Below are positions 35,327 to 44,509 of a DNA stretch of 64,000 nucleotides, piece after piece. This DNA is from Aneurinibacillus tyrosinisolvens (GTDB lineage Bacteria; Bacillota; Bacilli; Aneurinibacillales; Aneurinibacillaceae), in contig NZ_BBWZ01000017.1 in NCBI RefSeq assembly GCF_001015055.1, forward strand, positions 1 through 64,000, given 5' to 3'. Positions within the stretch are counted from its first letter, which is position 1. The number at the start of each line of letters is the position of its first letter. A model generated the notes under the pieces. That model was not told the DNA's origin. It made no database searches and worked only from the letters and a program-made list of their open reading frames with translations. The translations under genes were made by a program, and so were the position numbers.

Positions 35327-36186
35327 GACGCTGGGTTCCTTATCTCTACACGACACCGGCGATTGTCATCTTCCTGCTGTTTTTTATTTACCCGATCATT
35401 TACATGATTTATCTTAGCTTTACATCGTGGAACCTGATTAGTCCAACCAAAGAGTTTGTAGGTTTTGAAAACTATAAAAGTCTATTCCAGAACCCGGAGT
35501 TTTGGACAGTCCTATCCAATACGGTTATTTATACCGTGTTAACCGTTGTCATATCGGTTGCTCTTTCCTTGCTTTGTGCGATTTGGTTAAACCGGAAAGG
35601 CTGGATTTTCCGGTTTTTGCAGGGGGCTATCTTTAGTCCTTACGTTATCTCCCTGGTTTCCATTTCACTTCTCTGGATGTGGATGATGGATCCGCAGTAC
35701 GGTTTGTTGAACTGGGTGCTCTCCCTGGTGGGTCTGCCTCCATCCAAATGGCTGGCTGATACGGGGTCTGCTCTCTATTCTCTTGTACTCGTGAATGTGT
35801 GGAAGCATATTGGCTATAACACGCTTGTGTTTATTGCGGGATTACAGAGTATCCCGAAGGAAATTTATGAAGCTGCACTGATTGACCGCACCCCCTGGTG
35901 GAGGAAACTGACACGAATTACGATTCCGATGCTGTCACCGACATTATTCTTTCTTCTTATTATTAATACGATTAACTCGTTTCAAGTGTTTGACAATGTG
36001 CAAATTATGACGCAAGGCGGACCGGTCAATAGCACCAATATGCTGGTGTATTATGTTTACCAGTACGGTTTTGACTTCTTTAAGATTGGATACGCCTCAG
36101 CGGCAGGAGTCATCCTTCTTCTGTTAGTGGCACTTGTGACTGTTTTCCATTTTAAATTCTTATCTAAGCGTGTCCATTATCGCTAA
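35323..36186 (+). CDS. Glycerol-phosphate/sugar ABC permease (UgpA/MalF type)
   Basis: This 287-residue permease has six hydrophobic segments and the EAA loop at about residues 185-205 (EIYEAALIDRTPWWRKLTRITIPML). It overlaps the ATPase gene by 4 bases and is followed closely by the second permease. With the GlpP, SBP and GlpQ-like genes it forms a Ugp-like importer for glycerol-3-phosphate or glycerophosphodiesters; the substrate is inferred from the operon. Confidence 0.88.
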   Translation: MRRWVPYLYTTPAIVIFLLFFIYPIIYMIYLSFTSWNLISPTKEFVGFENYKSLFQNPEFWTVLSNTVIYTVLTVVISVALSLLCAIWLNRKGWIFRFLQGAIFSPYVISLVSISLLWMWMMDPQYGLLNWVLSLVGLPPSKWLADTGSALYSLVLVNVWKHIGYNTLVFIAGLQSIPKEIYEAALIDRTPWWRKLTRITIPMLSPTLFFLLIINTINSFQVFDNVQIMTQGGPVNSTNMLVYYVYQYGFDFFKIGYASAAGVILLLLVALVTVFHFKFLSKRVHYR

Positions 36187-36202
36187 CGCGGGAGGTGAAG
36201 AA

Positions 36203-37030
36203 ATGAATGTAGTGCGATTGGCATTTAAAGGGATAGAATGGTTCGGGTTTGCCCTCGTCGCTTTGATCTTTCTCTTTCCGTTTGTCTGGATGATATTAAC
36301 TTCCGTAAAAAGCCTGGACGAGGCAACCGTCTTCCCGCCGAAGTGGATCCCTCACGTATTCCACTGGGAAAACTTTGTTCATGCATGGCAAGCGGGTCCG
36401 TTCATGAACTATTTTATGAATAGTATTCTGGTGACGTTTGGGATTCTCCTGCTCCAGTTCGCCACGGGAATCCCGGCTGCTTACGCCTTTGCAAGGTTTC
36501 AGTTTAAAGGTTCTAAACTATTGTTTGGCCTTACCTTAATTGCTCTCATGATTCCACCCCAAATCACGTTTCTGCCTGTTTTTATACAGATGAGCGGTTG
36601 GGGATTAGTTAACACATATGCCCCGCTTATTTTGCCGTATGCCGCGAGTGCCTTTGGGATTTTTATGCTACGCCAGTCCTTCATGCAGGTGCCGGAGGAG
36701 CTTCTCGAAGCGGCGCGGTTAGACCAGGCAAGTGAGTGGAAGGTTTTATGGAAAATCATGGTCCCAATGGCTCGGCCTGTTCTTGTGACGTTTGGATTGT
36801 TCAGCTTTATTTACCATTGGAATGACTATTTCTGGACACTCGTTATGGCGAATCAGGATTCGGTTCGGACACTGCCCGTCGGGATCGCAAGATTAAAAGC
36901 GTCTGAAGGGGGGGTGGCCTGGAATATCGTGATGGCAGGCAACATGATTTTAGTCATACCGATTCTGCTTATCTTTTTCTTTGCACAACGCCAAATCATT
37001 AAAGCATTTGTTTATTCAGGAGTAAAATAA
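36203..37030 (+). CDS. Glycerol-phosphate/sugar ABC permease (UgpE/MalG type)
   Basis: This 275-residue inner-membrane permease is the MalG/UgpE-type partner of the preceding gene. It has six hydrophobic segments and the EAA loop near residues 170-192 (ELLEAARLDQASEWKVLWKIMVP). The start is ATG 36203 after GGGAGGTG, not the longer frame to 36170. The gene lies 16 bp after its partner. Confidence 0.88.
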   Translation: MNVVRLAFKGIEWFGFALVALIFLFPFVWMILTSVKSLDEATVFPPKWIPHVFHWENFVHAWQAGPFMNYFMNSILVTFGILLLQFATGIPAAYAFARFQFKGSKLLFGLTLIALMIPPQITFLPVFIQMSGWGLVNTYAPLILPYAASAFGIFMLRQSFMQVPEELLEAARLDQASEWKVLWKIMVPMARPVLVTFGLFSFIYHWNDYFWTLVMANQDSVRTLPVGIARLKASEGGVAWNIVMAGNMILVIPILLIFFFAQRQIIKAFVYSGVK

Positions 37031-37053
37031 AAAATTACTTGGAGGCTTATAAC

Positions 37054-38334
37054 GTGAAAAAAGGCATTCTTTCTGTACTTTCATCCGTACTCTTACTTGG
37101 AACGGTCCTAACAGGCTGTGGTTCTGCACCTAGCACAGGCACTGCTTCAGAAAAACAGGCAAATTCACCGAAAGAAGCGACAAGCATTGACTTCTGGTAT
37201 GCGATGAGCGGAAAAAACGGTGAAGTCATCAAGAAGATGGTGGATGACTTCAACCATTCACAGAAGGAAGTCAAGGTTAATGCTTCCTTCCAGGGTGACT
37301 ATTATCAAAATCACAGTAAAGTAATGTCTGCCATTGCCGCCGGGAATCAGCCCGATGTAACACAAATCGAGGTGGCTTCTATGGCCTCTTTTGCAGATAA
37401 TGGAGCATTAGAAGACTTAACGCCATATATAAAGGATAAGGAAGATTTCGTTCCGGGATTACTAGGAAACTCTAATTGGAAAGGCAAGTTCTACGGTGTT
37501 CCATTTAACCGTTCAACTCCAGTTCTTTACGTAAATAAAGACAAATTAAAAGCTGCAGGGTTAGATGAGAACGGCCCGAAAACGTGGGATGAACTAAGAA
37601 CCTACGCTGCGAAACTGTCTAAAAAAGGACAGGAATGGGGATTCTCTACACCCATCGACATCTGGTTCTATGAAGCGATGGTGTTTGAAAATGGCGGGAA
37701 GTTCTTAAGTGAAGACGGAAAACAGGCTCTCTTCAACTCTCCTAAGGCAATCGAGCCGATTGCCTACTGGAAATCGCTCATCGACCAGGGAGCGATGAAA
37801 ATGCCGCCGGGTGCCAAGTACGATGCCTGGGAAGTCGCCGAAAATGACTTTGTAAACGGGAAAGTAGCGATGATTTTTGATTCTACAGGAAGTTTAAACA
37901 TGCTTCTCGATAAGGCGAAATTCAATGTCGGAACAGCCTTCTTACCAAAGAAAGAAAACTATGGGGTAGCTGCCGGCGGAGCCAACCTGGTTATGCTTGC
38001 TAAATCCGAGAAGAAAGATGCGGCCTGGAAATTCATTAAATATATGACAGACAAGGAACAAACAACCACTGTGGCGAAGAATACAGGATACATGCCAGTT
38101 CGTCAGTCTGCAATTGAAAGCCCGGAGATGAAGCAATTCTTCACTGAGCATCCACAGTTCAAAGTAGCCGTCGATCAACTGCAATATGCTCAGCCTCGCC
38201 CAGCATCGCCTGGATATAAAGAATTACAGGAAGTCATTATGAATGAAATCCAACGTGCCATTTTAGGTCAGGCTACTCCGGCAGACGCACTGAAGACAGC
38301 AGCAGACAAAGGAAATCAATTGCTGCAAAAATAA
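37054..38334 (+). CDS. Substrate-binding lipoprotein (UgpB-like)
   Basis: This 426-residue lipoprotein begins at GTG 37054, preceded by TTGGAGG. The signal peptide ends in a lipobox with Cys22 (VLTGC), and the mature part has the CUT1 binding-protein fold (IDFWYAMSGKNGEVIKKMVDDFN). It resembles UgpB proteins that bind glycerol-3-phosphate or glycerophosphocholine. The next gene is a glycerophosphodiester phosphodiesterase, in agreement. An intrinsic terminator follows directly. Confidence 0.88.
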   Translation: MKKGILSVLSSVLLLGTVLTGCGSAPSTGTASEKQANSPKEATSIDFWYAMSGKNGEVIKKMVDDFNHSQKEVKVNASFQGDYYQNHSKVMSAIAAGNQPDVTQIEVASMASFADNGALEDLTPYIKDKEDFVPGLLGNSNWKGKFYGVPFNRSTPVLYVNKDKLKAAGLDENGPKTWDELRTYAAKLSKKGQEWGFSTPIDIWFYEAMVFENGGKFLSEDGKQALFNSPKAIEPIAYWKSLIDQGAMKMPPGAKYDAWEVAENDFVNGKVAMIFDSTGSLNMLLDKAKFNVGTAFLPKKENYGVAAGGANLVMLAKSEKKDAAWKFIKYMTDKEQTTTVAKNTGYMPVRQSAIESPEMKQFFTEHPQFKVAVDQLQYAQPRPASPGYKELQEVIMNEIQRAILGQATPADALKTAADKGNQLLQK

Positions 38335-38344
38335 AGAATAAAAG

Positions 38345-38380
38345 AAAGAGACTGCTGGTAATTAAGGCAGTCTCTTTTCT
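38345..38380 (+). terminator. Intrinsic terminator/attenuator between the SBP and glpQ-like genes
   Basis: AAAGAGACTGC pairs with GCAGTCTCTTT, followed by a T tail. It lies only 11 bp after the SBP stop and just before the phosphodiesterase gene, so it should lower expression of the last gene relative to the transporter. Confidence 0.82.
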
Positions 38381-38393
38381 GAAAAAGGAGAAC

Positions 38394-39128
38394 ATGATGT
38401 TAAACAACGTATGTGTTGCCCACCGGGGATGGTCCGGCCAGGCACCTGAAAACACGCTTGCAGCGATTAAGATGGCTGCCAATCACCCTGACATTGCTAT
38501 GCTGGAAATCGATGTTCAACTGAGCCGGGACGGTATACCTGTGATTATCCATGACTATACATTAGAACGTACAACGAATGGTGCAGGAAAAGTTGGGGAT
38601 TTCACGCTCAAAGAATTAAAAGAGCTGGATGCAGGCTCCTGGTTTAGTACGGCTGCTGCGGGTGAAGCGATCCCGACCCTGGAAGAGGTTTTGCAGGAAA
38701 CCAGGGGGAAGGTAAAACTAAATCTTGAAATCAAACGCGGAGGCGACTGGTACCCTGGCATTGAAAAGAAAGTGGCAGATCTGGTCCGGCAATATGCTAT
38801 GGAATCAGATGTTATCATGACAAGCTTCAATCACGAAACGATTCATACGCTTTCAAAAGTTGCCCCCAGTATCAAAACCGGGCTCATCATCTATGGGTAC
38901 CCTGCTTTAATTGAGGAGCTTCTTGCTTATACAGGTGCCTCTATCCTGTCCATGGGCTACCAGTATATCACAGACAATTTAGTACAAAGCTGTCTTAACC
39001 ATGGAGTGGATTTGATTGCATGGACGATTGATCAGCCTGAAGATATGCAACAGATCGCAAGGATGGGTGAACGAATCGCCATTTGTACGAATTACCCCGA
39101 GCGCTGGTTTTCAGCAAGAGAGATATAA
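38394..39128 (+). CDS. Glycerophosphodiester phosphodiesterase (GlpQ-like, cytoplasmic)
   Basis: This 244-residue enzyme hydrolyses glycerophosphodiesters to glycerol-3-phosphate and an alcohol. It has the GDPD core: catalytic HRG in AHRGWSGQAPENT (His10), E39xD41 metal ligands in MLEIDVQL, HD in VIIHDYTLERTTNG and LEIK. No signal peptide is present, so it acts inside the cell on imported diesters. Two ATGs, 38394 and 38397, lie after AAAGGAG; either may be used. Confidence 0.9.
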   Translation: MMLNNVCVAHRGWSGQAPENTLAAIKMAANHPDIAMLEIDVQLSRDGIPVIIHDYTLERTTNGAGKVGDFTLKELKELDAGSWFSTAAAGEAIPTLEEVLQETRGKVKLNLEIKRGGDWYPGIEKKVADLVRQYAMESDVIMTSFNHETIHTLSKVAPSIKTGLIIYGYPALIEELLAYTGASILSMGYQYITDNLVQSCLNHGVDLIAWTIDQPEDMQQIARMGERIAICTNYPERWFSAREI

Positions 39129-39154
39129 TTTGCTTTAAGGAAAATCGAGATAGG

Positions 39155-39182
39155 GAGAGGCGGATGATTGTCCGCCTCTTCA
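39155..39182. terminator. Bidirectional terminator
   Basis: GAGAGGCGGA pairs with TCCGCCTCTTC around a short loop. It lies between the convergent GlpQ-like and HtrA-like genes. Confidence 0.75.
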
Positions 39183-39183
39183 T

Positions 39184-40398
39184 TTAAGGTAGTATAGTAT
39201 TCGAACTATCTCCGCTGCTTGCGGCGGCAGATAACGAGGTCAGCTTGACTGACAGCGTTTGTTCTTTACCGTTACTGCGGTAAACGGTTAGTGTTACGGT
39301 ATCCCCGATTTTTTGCTTAAAAAGCTCCGAGTGCAGGCTGAAGGAGTCAGTAATCTTCGCCCCGTTCATGGCTGTAATTACATCCCCTCTTTGCAGTCCG
39401 CCACGTTTCGCTTCAAGTGACTGTACCTGGGTAATCAGGACACCCTGGGCAACGGGAAGATTTAAATTTTGTTCATTTGCATTTTGCTGTACATCACTTA
39501 CGCTAATCCCTAGTGCGGGATAATCTATGTGTCCCGACTTTACAATACGATCGATGATCTGGCGGGCCTCATTAATCGGAATGGCGAATCCCATTCCTTC
39601 CACACCGCTCTTTGCAATTTTAGAACTGTTAATCCCGATAACCTGTCCTTCTACATTACACAGTGCCCCGCCGCTGTTCCCGGGATTGATGGCGGCGTCT
39701 GTTTGTAAGACGGCCTGCTGATTAAGCGTCTGGCCGCTTTGCTCATCGGTAACGGGCATCATCCGCTGGGTGGCACTGATCACTCCAGTCGTTACCGTTT
39801 GATTAAACTCTTGCCCAAGCGGATTCCCGATAGCAATAGCCGGTTCACCAACCTGCAGTTTGCCTGAGTCACCTAAAGTTGCAACCGTAGTTATATAAGC
39901 AGTAGGAATTTTAAGTACGGCCAGATCGCTATATGGATCGGTGCCGACTACAGTTGCCTGTGCCTTCTTTTCATTAGGCAGCAGAACTTCTACCTTTGAG
40001 GCTCCCTCCACAACATGGTTATTCGTTACGATGTATCCTTCTTTATCAAAAATAATTCCGGAACCTTCTCCTTGTTCCTGAATGGCTGATCCTTGATTAA
40101 ACGGATCCGAAGAAGTTTTTCCGTAATTAACAATGCCGACGATAGCCGGCTTTACCTTTTTAACGGCTTCAACGATTCCGCCATTTACATTTACGGATAC
40201 ATTGCTTACGGGAACAGGTGTAGAAGCAGCTGCTTTGCTGCTCGTTTGTTGAGTTGAGATTGGCTGGGTAGTGGATATTGGACTTGATTTCATCATAGCA
40301 AAGGTAGACGCTGACCCGACAAACGCTGATAGTGCAACTAGAGCAATCGACTTTTTCCATCCTGTGCTTCTGCTCGTTTTATCATCATAGAATCCCAT
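39184..40398 (-). CDS. htrA: HtrA/DegP-type membrane-anchored serine protease
   Basis: This 404-residue protease has a short cytoplasmic tail, one membrane helix (about residues 17-35), a Ser/Thr/Gln-rich linker, a trypsin-like domain (about 85-285) and one PDZ domain (about 300-390). The triad is visible as His in TNNHVV, Asp in YSDLAVL and Ser in GNSGG. It degrades or refolds damaged proteins outside the membrane. The start is ATG 40398 with GGGAGGAAG upstream; the longer frame has no site. Its leader has tandem repeats that may bind a CssR-type regulator. Confidence 0.92.
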   Translation of the reverse strand: MGFYDDKTSRSTGWKKSIALVALSAFVGSASTFAMMKSSPISTTQPISTQQTSSKAAASTPVPVSNVSVNVNGGIVEAVKKVKPAIVGIVNYGKTSSDPFNQGSAIQEQGEGSGIIFDKEGYIVTNNHVVEGASKVEVLLPNEKKAQATVVGTDPYSDLAVLKIPTAYITTVATLGDSGKLQVGEPAIAIGNPLGQEFNQTVTTGVISATQRMMPVTDEQSGQTLNQQAVLQTDAAINPGNSGGALCNVEGQVIGINSSKIAKSGVEGMGFAIPINEARQIIDRIVKSGHIDYPALGISVSDVQQNANEQNLNLPVAQGVLITQVQSLEAKRGGLQRGDVITAMNGAKITDSFSLHSELFKQKIGDTVTLTVYRSNGKEQTLSVKLTSLSAAASSGDSSNTILP

Positions 40399-40456
40399 GT
40401 CGCTTCCTCCCTGGCTGTTTTTGTAGTTTTGAACTTTCTTTACTTTAACCAAGAAA

Positions 40457-40475
40457 GGTGAAAAAACGGTGAAAA
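40457..40475 (-). promoter_or_regulatory. Direct repeat upstream of htrA, CssR-box-like
   Basis: On the minus strand TTTTCACC occurs twice, 11 bp apart (plus-strand GGTGAAAA at 40457-40464 and 40468-40475), about 60-80 bp upstream of the htrA start. Tandem TTTTCA-type octamers are known upstream of B. subtilis htrA/htrB and are bound by CssR. No cssRS pair is visible in this window. Confidence 0.5.
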
Positions 40476-40586
40476 TTTGCGGGAGCAAAATTGAACCAGG
40501 AGGCAGACATGGAAAAGGAAAGTAGTATACTATTACTAAGCATGGATACGATATGAAGTGAATGCAGCGAAAGGAGCTTATAAGAA

Positions 40587-42602
40587 ATGAAAGAAGAACT
40601 GAAGATTATCGATGAACTCGCAGTTGCTACGATTCGTACGTTGTCGATTGACCAGGTAGAAGCAGCGAACTCTGGCCATCCGGGCCTGCCGATGGGGGCA
40701 GCCCCGATGACTTATGTAGCCTGGACTCGTTTTATGAAGCATAACCCGGCAAATCCAAACTGGTTTAATCGCGACCGTTTTGTCCTGTCTGCCGGCCACG
40801 GTTCCGCGTTGCTTTACAGCCTCCTTCACCTAAGCGGCTATGACCTTAGCATTGAAGATCTGAAAAACTTCCGTCAGTGGGGAAGCCGTACGCCGGGACA
40901 TCCTGAGTTTGGCCACACATCTGGTGTAGAAGCAACTACTGGTCCGCTCGGTCAGGGCTTTGGCATGGCCGTAGGGATGGCTATGGCAGAACGATTCCTG
41001 GCTGCTACATACAATCGTGACGGCCATGATGTTATTGACCATTACACGTATACGCTCTGCGGTGACGGGGATTTAATGGAAGGCGTACAGGCGGAGGCGG
41101 CTTCCCTTGCCGGGCACTTAAAACTGGGCCGTTTGATTGCCCTGTATGACTCCAACAACATTTCACTTGACGGAGACACCGATCAGGCCTTTACCGAGAA
41201 TGTAGCGAAACGTTTTGAAGCTTATGGCTGGCAGGTTCTGCGCGTAGAAGATGGCAATGATCTTGAACAGCTTGCTAAAGCCATCGAAGAAGCCAAACAG
41301 GATACCACACGCCCTTCCTTAGTCGAAATTCGTACGGTTATTGGATACGGAAGTCCAAATAAAGGCGGGAAGTCGGCGGCCCATGGTTCTCCGCTTGGCG
41401 CGGATGAGGTGAAGCTCGTCAAAGAAGCGTATAAATGGGGACACGAGCCATTCCATGTACCGGCAGAAGTTCGCGCCCACTTTGACAAGCTGAAAGAAGC
41501 GGGTGCAAAGCTGGAAGCGGAATGGAATGAGCTATGGCAATCCTACAGGCAGAAGTACCCGGAAGATGCCAGGATGCTGGAAGCTGCTATGCATGGCAGG
41601 CTGCCGGAAAACTGGGATGCTGACCTTACTGTATTTACGCCGGCTGACGGAAAAATTGCCACGCGTGATGCATCCGGAAAAGCGATCAACGAAATGGCAC
41701 AAGCGATCCCGTATTTCCTTGGAGGATCAGCCGACCTGGCCTCTTCCACTAAAACGAATATCAAAGGGGAAAATGTATTCAACAGCCATGATTACAGCGG
41801 GCGCAATATTTGGTTTGGTGTACGTGAACACGGCATGGCGGCTGCTATGAATGGTATGTCGCTGCATGGCGGGGTTAAAGTATTCGGGGGAACGTTCTTC
41901 GTATTCTCAGATTACCTCCGTCCGGCTATCCGCCTTGCTGCTTTAATGAAGCAGCCGGTTATTTATGTATTAACCCATGATAGTATTGCGGTAGGGGAAG
42001 ACGGGCCTACACATGAACCGGTTGAACATTTGCCGGCACTGCGGGCGATCCCTGGCTTAACGGTCCTGCGTCCTGCTGATGCAAATGAGACCTTTGCGGC
42101 TTACCACTATGCGTTAGGTGAGAGCGAAGAGCCGGTTGCGATGGTGCTCTCCCGGCAAGGGCTTCCAGTGCTTGAGAAAACGGATGAGCTCGCAAGAAAG
42201 AATGTACGCCGCGGTGCCTACGTACTGAGCGATACAGACGGAGAACCTCAAGTCATCCTAATTGCAACCGGATCTGAAGTCCAGCTGGCTGTTGAGGCAC
42301 AAAAGGCGTTATCTGCCAAAAACGTGAAAGCACGCATTGTGAGCATGCCAAGCTGGGAACTGTTTGAAAAGCAGCCTGAAGACTATAAAGAGTCCGTTTT
42401 ACCTTCCGGTGTAAAAGCGCGCGTGGCGATTGAAATGGCTTCCCCGTTCGGCTGGGAACGGTATGCAGGCCAGCAGGGTGCGATTGTGGGCATCAATACA
42501 TTTGGGGCTTCCGCACCCGGCAATAAAGTAATGCAGGAGTACGGCTTTACAGTTGATAACGTAGTAAGCACTGTTGAAGAGGTGCTCTCGAAACAAGCAT
42601 AA
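40587..42602 (+). CDS. tkt: Transketolase
   Basis: This 671-residue ThDP enzyme moves two-carbon units in the pentose phosphate pathway. The three domains are in the usual order: PP (about 1-330; [11 protein letters not shown] at 30-40 and GDGDLMEG at about 155-162), Pyr (about 350-525; catalytic Glu in GVREHGMAA and [12 protein letters not shown]) and C-terminal (about 540-665). GCGAAAGGAGC precedes the ATG. It is divergent from htrA and stands alone, ending in a strong terminator. Confidence 0.97.
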   Translation: MKEELKIIDELAVATIRTLSIDQVEAANSGHPGLPMGAAPMTYVAWTRFMKHNPANPNWFNRDRFVLSAGHGSALLYSLLHLSGYDLSIEDLKNFRQWGSRTPGHPEFGHTSGVEATTGPLGQGFGMAVGMAMAERFLAATYNRDGHDVIDHYTYTLCGDGDLMEGVQAEAASLAGHLKLGRLIALYDSNNISLDGDTDQAFTENVAKRFEAYGWQVLRVEDGNDLEQLAKAIEEAKQDTTRPSLVEIRTVIGYGSPNKGGKSAAHGSPLGADEVKLVKEAYKWGHEPFHVPAEVRAHFDKLKEAGAKLEAEWNELWQSYRQKYPEDARMLEAAMHGRLPENWDADLTVFTPADGKIATRDASGKAINEMAQAIPYFLGGSADLASSTKTNIKGENVFNSHDYSGRNIWFGVREHGMAAAMNGMSLHGGVKVFGGTFFVFSDYLRPAIRLAALMKQPVIYVLTHDSIAVGEDGPTHEPVEHLPALRAIPGLTVLRPADANETFAAYHYALGESEEPVAMVLSRQGLPVLEKTDELARKNVRRGAYVLSDTDGEPQVILIATGSEVQLAVEAQKALSAKNVKARIVSMPSWELFEKQPEDYKESVLPSGVKARVAIEMASPFGWERYAGQQGAIVGINTFGASAPGNKVMQEYGFTVDNVVSTVEEVLSKQA

Positions 42603-42624
42603 TTACAAATATCATCCTCTAAAC

Positions 42625-42657
42625 TAAAGCAGCCGTCCTGCAATCGGGACGGCTGCT
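42625..42657 (+). terminator. Terminator after tkt
   Basis: AAGCAGCCGTCC pairs with GGGACGGCTGCTT, followed by a moderately T-rich tail. The convergent deacetylase gene ends at 42666, so it may serve both. Confidence 0.85.
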
Positions 42658-42665
42658 TGCTCGTT

Positions 42666-43466
42666 TTAGGGTTTTATTACAAGGTCAACGCATTCGTCTC
42701 CTGTCTTTTCTTTTGTACTTTGACGTACTAAATCAGAAATCGTAACAAATTTGTATCCTTGTTTAGAAAGGATAGAAAGAATTTTCTCCAATGCTTTGAC
42801 GGTTTGTGTTCGATTCACGCCAGAATCATGCATTAAAACAATCTGCCCGGGCTCTGCATGCTGTGTAACCCGTCTTACTATCGTTTCTATCCCGGGATTG
42901 GCCCAATCTTTTGGATCTTGATTTTTTGACCAGATGACAATGATATGGTTTTTCTTTTTTGCTGCGCTGATAACAGCACTGTTTTGTATCCCTGCCGGGG
43001 GGCGAAAGAAAACAGGATATTTTCCAGTTAAAGAATAGATGGTGTCATCTGCCTTTTGAATTTCTTTCTGCAGCTGTAATGAGGTGATTTTTCTCATGGA
43101 AGGATGTGAAAATGTATGGTTTCCAATTTCGTGACCCTGCCCGTCCAGTTCTTTAATGACGGACGAAAAGCTTTGTGCACGTTGTCCTGTGACAAAAAAA
43201 GTTCCCTTTCCCTGGTATTTGTTTAAGACTTTCAATACGTTTCGGGTGTAAACAGGATGAGGACCGTCATCAAAAGTAAAAGCGATGAGTTTTTCTTTTA
43301 CATTGACTTTATAAAGGGGAGAAGCGGAGAAGCAATTTATTCCTCTGTGTCTAACATTCATCGAACTATTCATTGAAGCATGTTCTGTATTCGTTTCTTT
43401 TGCTAGTATCGCAGATAAAAAAAGGACAAGTAGTGATATGTTTATGAGTGTTTTTTTACCATTCAT
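42666..43466 (-). CDS. Polysaccharide deacetylase (NodB domain)
   Basis: This 266-residue secreted or membrane-anchored enzyme has a signal segment (about 5-22) and a NodB deacetylase domain (about 60-245). The metal site is visible as TFDDGP (about 64-69) and HTFSHPS (about 117-123). Later motifs are RPPAGIQN (about 155-162) and a distal His in VLMHDS. It would remove acetyl groups from peptidoglycan or another wall polymer, as PdaA-like or PgdA-like proteins do; which substrate is unclear. The gene is monocistronic, convergent with tkt. Confidence 0.88.
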   Translation of the reverse strand: MNGKKTLINISLLVLFLSAILAKETNTEHASMNSSMNVRHRGINCFSASPLYKVNVKEKLIAFTFDDGPHPVYTRNVLKVLNKYQGKGTFFVTGQRAQSFSSVIKELDGQGHEIGNHTFSHPSMRKITSLQLQKEIQKADDTIYSLTGKYPVFFRPPAGIQNSAVISAAKKKNHIIVIWSKNQDPKDWANPGIETIVRRVTQHAEPGQIVLMHDSGVNRTQTVKALEKILSILSKQGYKFVTISDLVRQSTKEKTGDECVDLVIKP

Positions 43467-43897
43467 TATCGGTCCAGCTTTCGTTTTTTTGTAGGCTGTT
43501 TTCTTTATATAGTTTATCCTTCTTTTTCTTTATTAGAAAATATTCTCCATAATATGGGTGTACCTTGAGGCGGTTTTCCCATAATTCGCTCCATCGTGTA
43601 AATCGAATAATCCAACGGCGCACAATAATGGCTTGAATACAAAGGGAAAAAAGATGCTAAGACCTGTCAAATACAAACAGGGATTTTTTCGCTTTTCTTA
43701 ATATTTCCTTCCAACCATTTTATATTCTCAGGTGAAATACATTTAATACGCAAAAGGCATTTGCCTAACACTCGTACCTCTCCGCTTACATAAGGTAATA
43801 TCATCGAAGAAACTCTTTCGGGGCTAATTAAGAGCTTCTCAAGAAAGAAGGGGACATTCGGTAATATAAGAATGCATACGGAGGGGGAAACGTCTTT
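43467..43897. other. AT-rich intergenic region without a supported gene
   Basis: This 430-bp region separates the divergent deacetylase and YmaF genes. A minus-strand frame (43667-43945) has a fairly protein-like C-terminal half but no usable start codon or ribosome site and runs into the YmaF coding sequence, so it is not called. No RNA gene or repeat is seen. This point marks the left edge of the AT-rich accessory region. Confidence 0.55.
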
Positions 43898-44281
43898 ATG
43901 AACAAAAAAACACCAAATAAAAAAAGTTTTAAGATAAAAAGTCAATCGAATCGCAAAACAAATTCAAAAGGATCGACACAGACCCATGTACACGAATTTC
44001 TAGGCAGTACGAAGCTAGCAGAAGCAGGGGATGAGAGACATAACCATCGTTTTGCAGGAGTTACAAGTGAAGCCATTCCCAGGGGTAATAGTCATGTGCA
44101 TGTCATATCAACGAATACGGACTTTTTTGATCATCATCATGAAGTTGCTATAACAACGGGTCCTGCTATTCCTGTCGGTAATGGGAAACATGTACATTTT
44201 GTTAGAGGAAGAACAACACTGGACGATGGACACGTCCATCAATTTGTATTTGCCACATTAATTCAAAAGCCCCTCATCTGA
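43898..44281 (+). CDS. ymaF: YmaF-family histidine-rich protein
   Basis: This 127-residue protein has a basic, Ser/Lys/Asn-rich N-terminal part (1-30) and a YmaF-type domain with repeated His pairs about every 20-25 residues: THVHEF, RHNHRF, SHVHVI, DHHHEV, KHVHFV and GHVHQF. The spacing suggests a metal-binding or beta-repeat fold. A GGAGGGGG site precedes the ATG. Members are found in spore-formers, but their role is unknown. A terminator-like hairpin follows at 44403. Confidence 0.8.
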   Translation: MNKKTPNKKSFKIKSQSNRKTNSKGSTQTHVHEFLGSTKLAEAGDERHNHRFAGVTSEAIPRGNSHVHVISTNTDFFDHHHEVAITTGPAIPVGNGKHVHFVRGRTTLDDGHVHQFVFATLIQKPLI

Positions 44282-44402
44282 ATGATAAATAGTGAATTGA
44301 TGTTTATTTGTATTACAAATTGAACTTTGATTTGGGGACACTTTTCTCCCAGAAGGAAAAAGCAAAATAATTTTCGACAATCCAATAGCTAAAGTGGTAT
44401 GT

Positions 44403-44434
44403 CCTTACTAAGAATAGTAAGGATCATTTTTTTG
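44403..44434 (+). terminator. Intrinsic terminator
   Basis: CCTTACTA and TAGTAAGG pair around AGAA and lead into a run of seven T. It lies 120 bp downstream of ymaF and before the sensor kinase gene. Confidence 0.7.
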
Positions 44435-44509
44435 GTATGCTCTATAATTATATGTAAGTCGATAGGAAGCATGGGCTTTTGGAGATAATTACATAAGGGA
44501 GCAGTATAG

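Noticed and set aside
43667..43945. Minus-strand 92-codon frame between the deacetylase and YmaF genes
   Set aside because: The C-terminal half looks protein-like, but there is no usable start codon or ribosome site and the N-terminal end runs antisense into ymaF.
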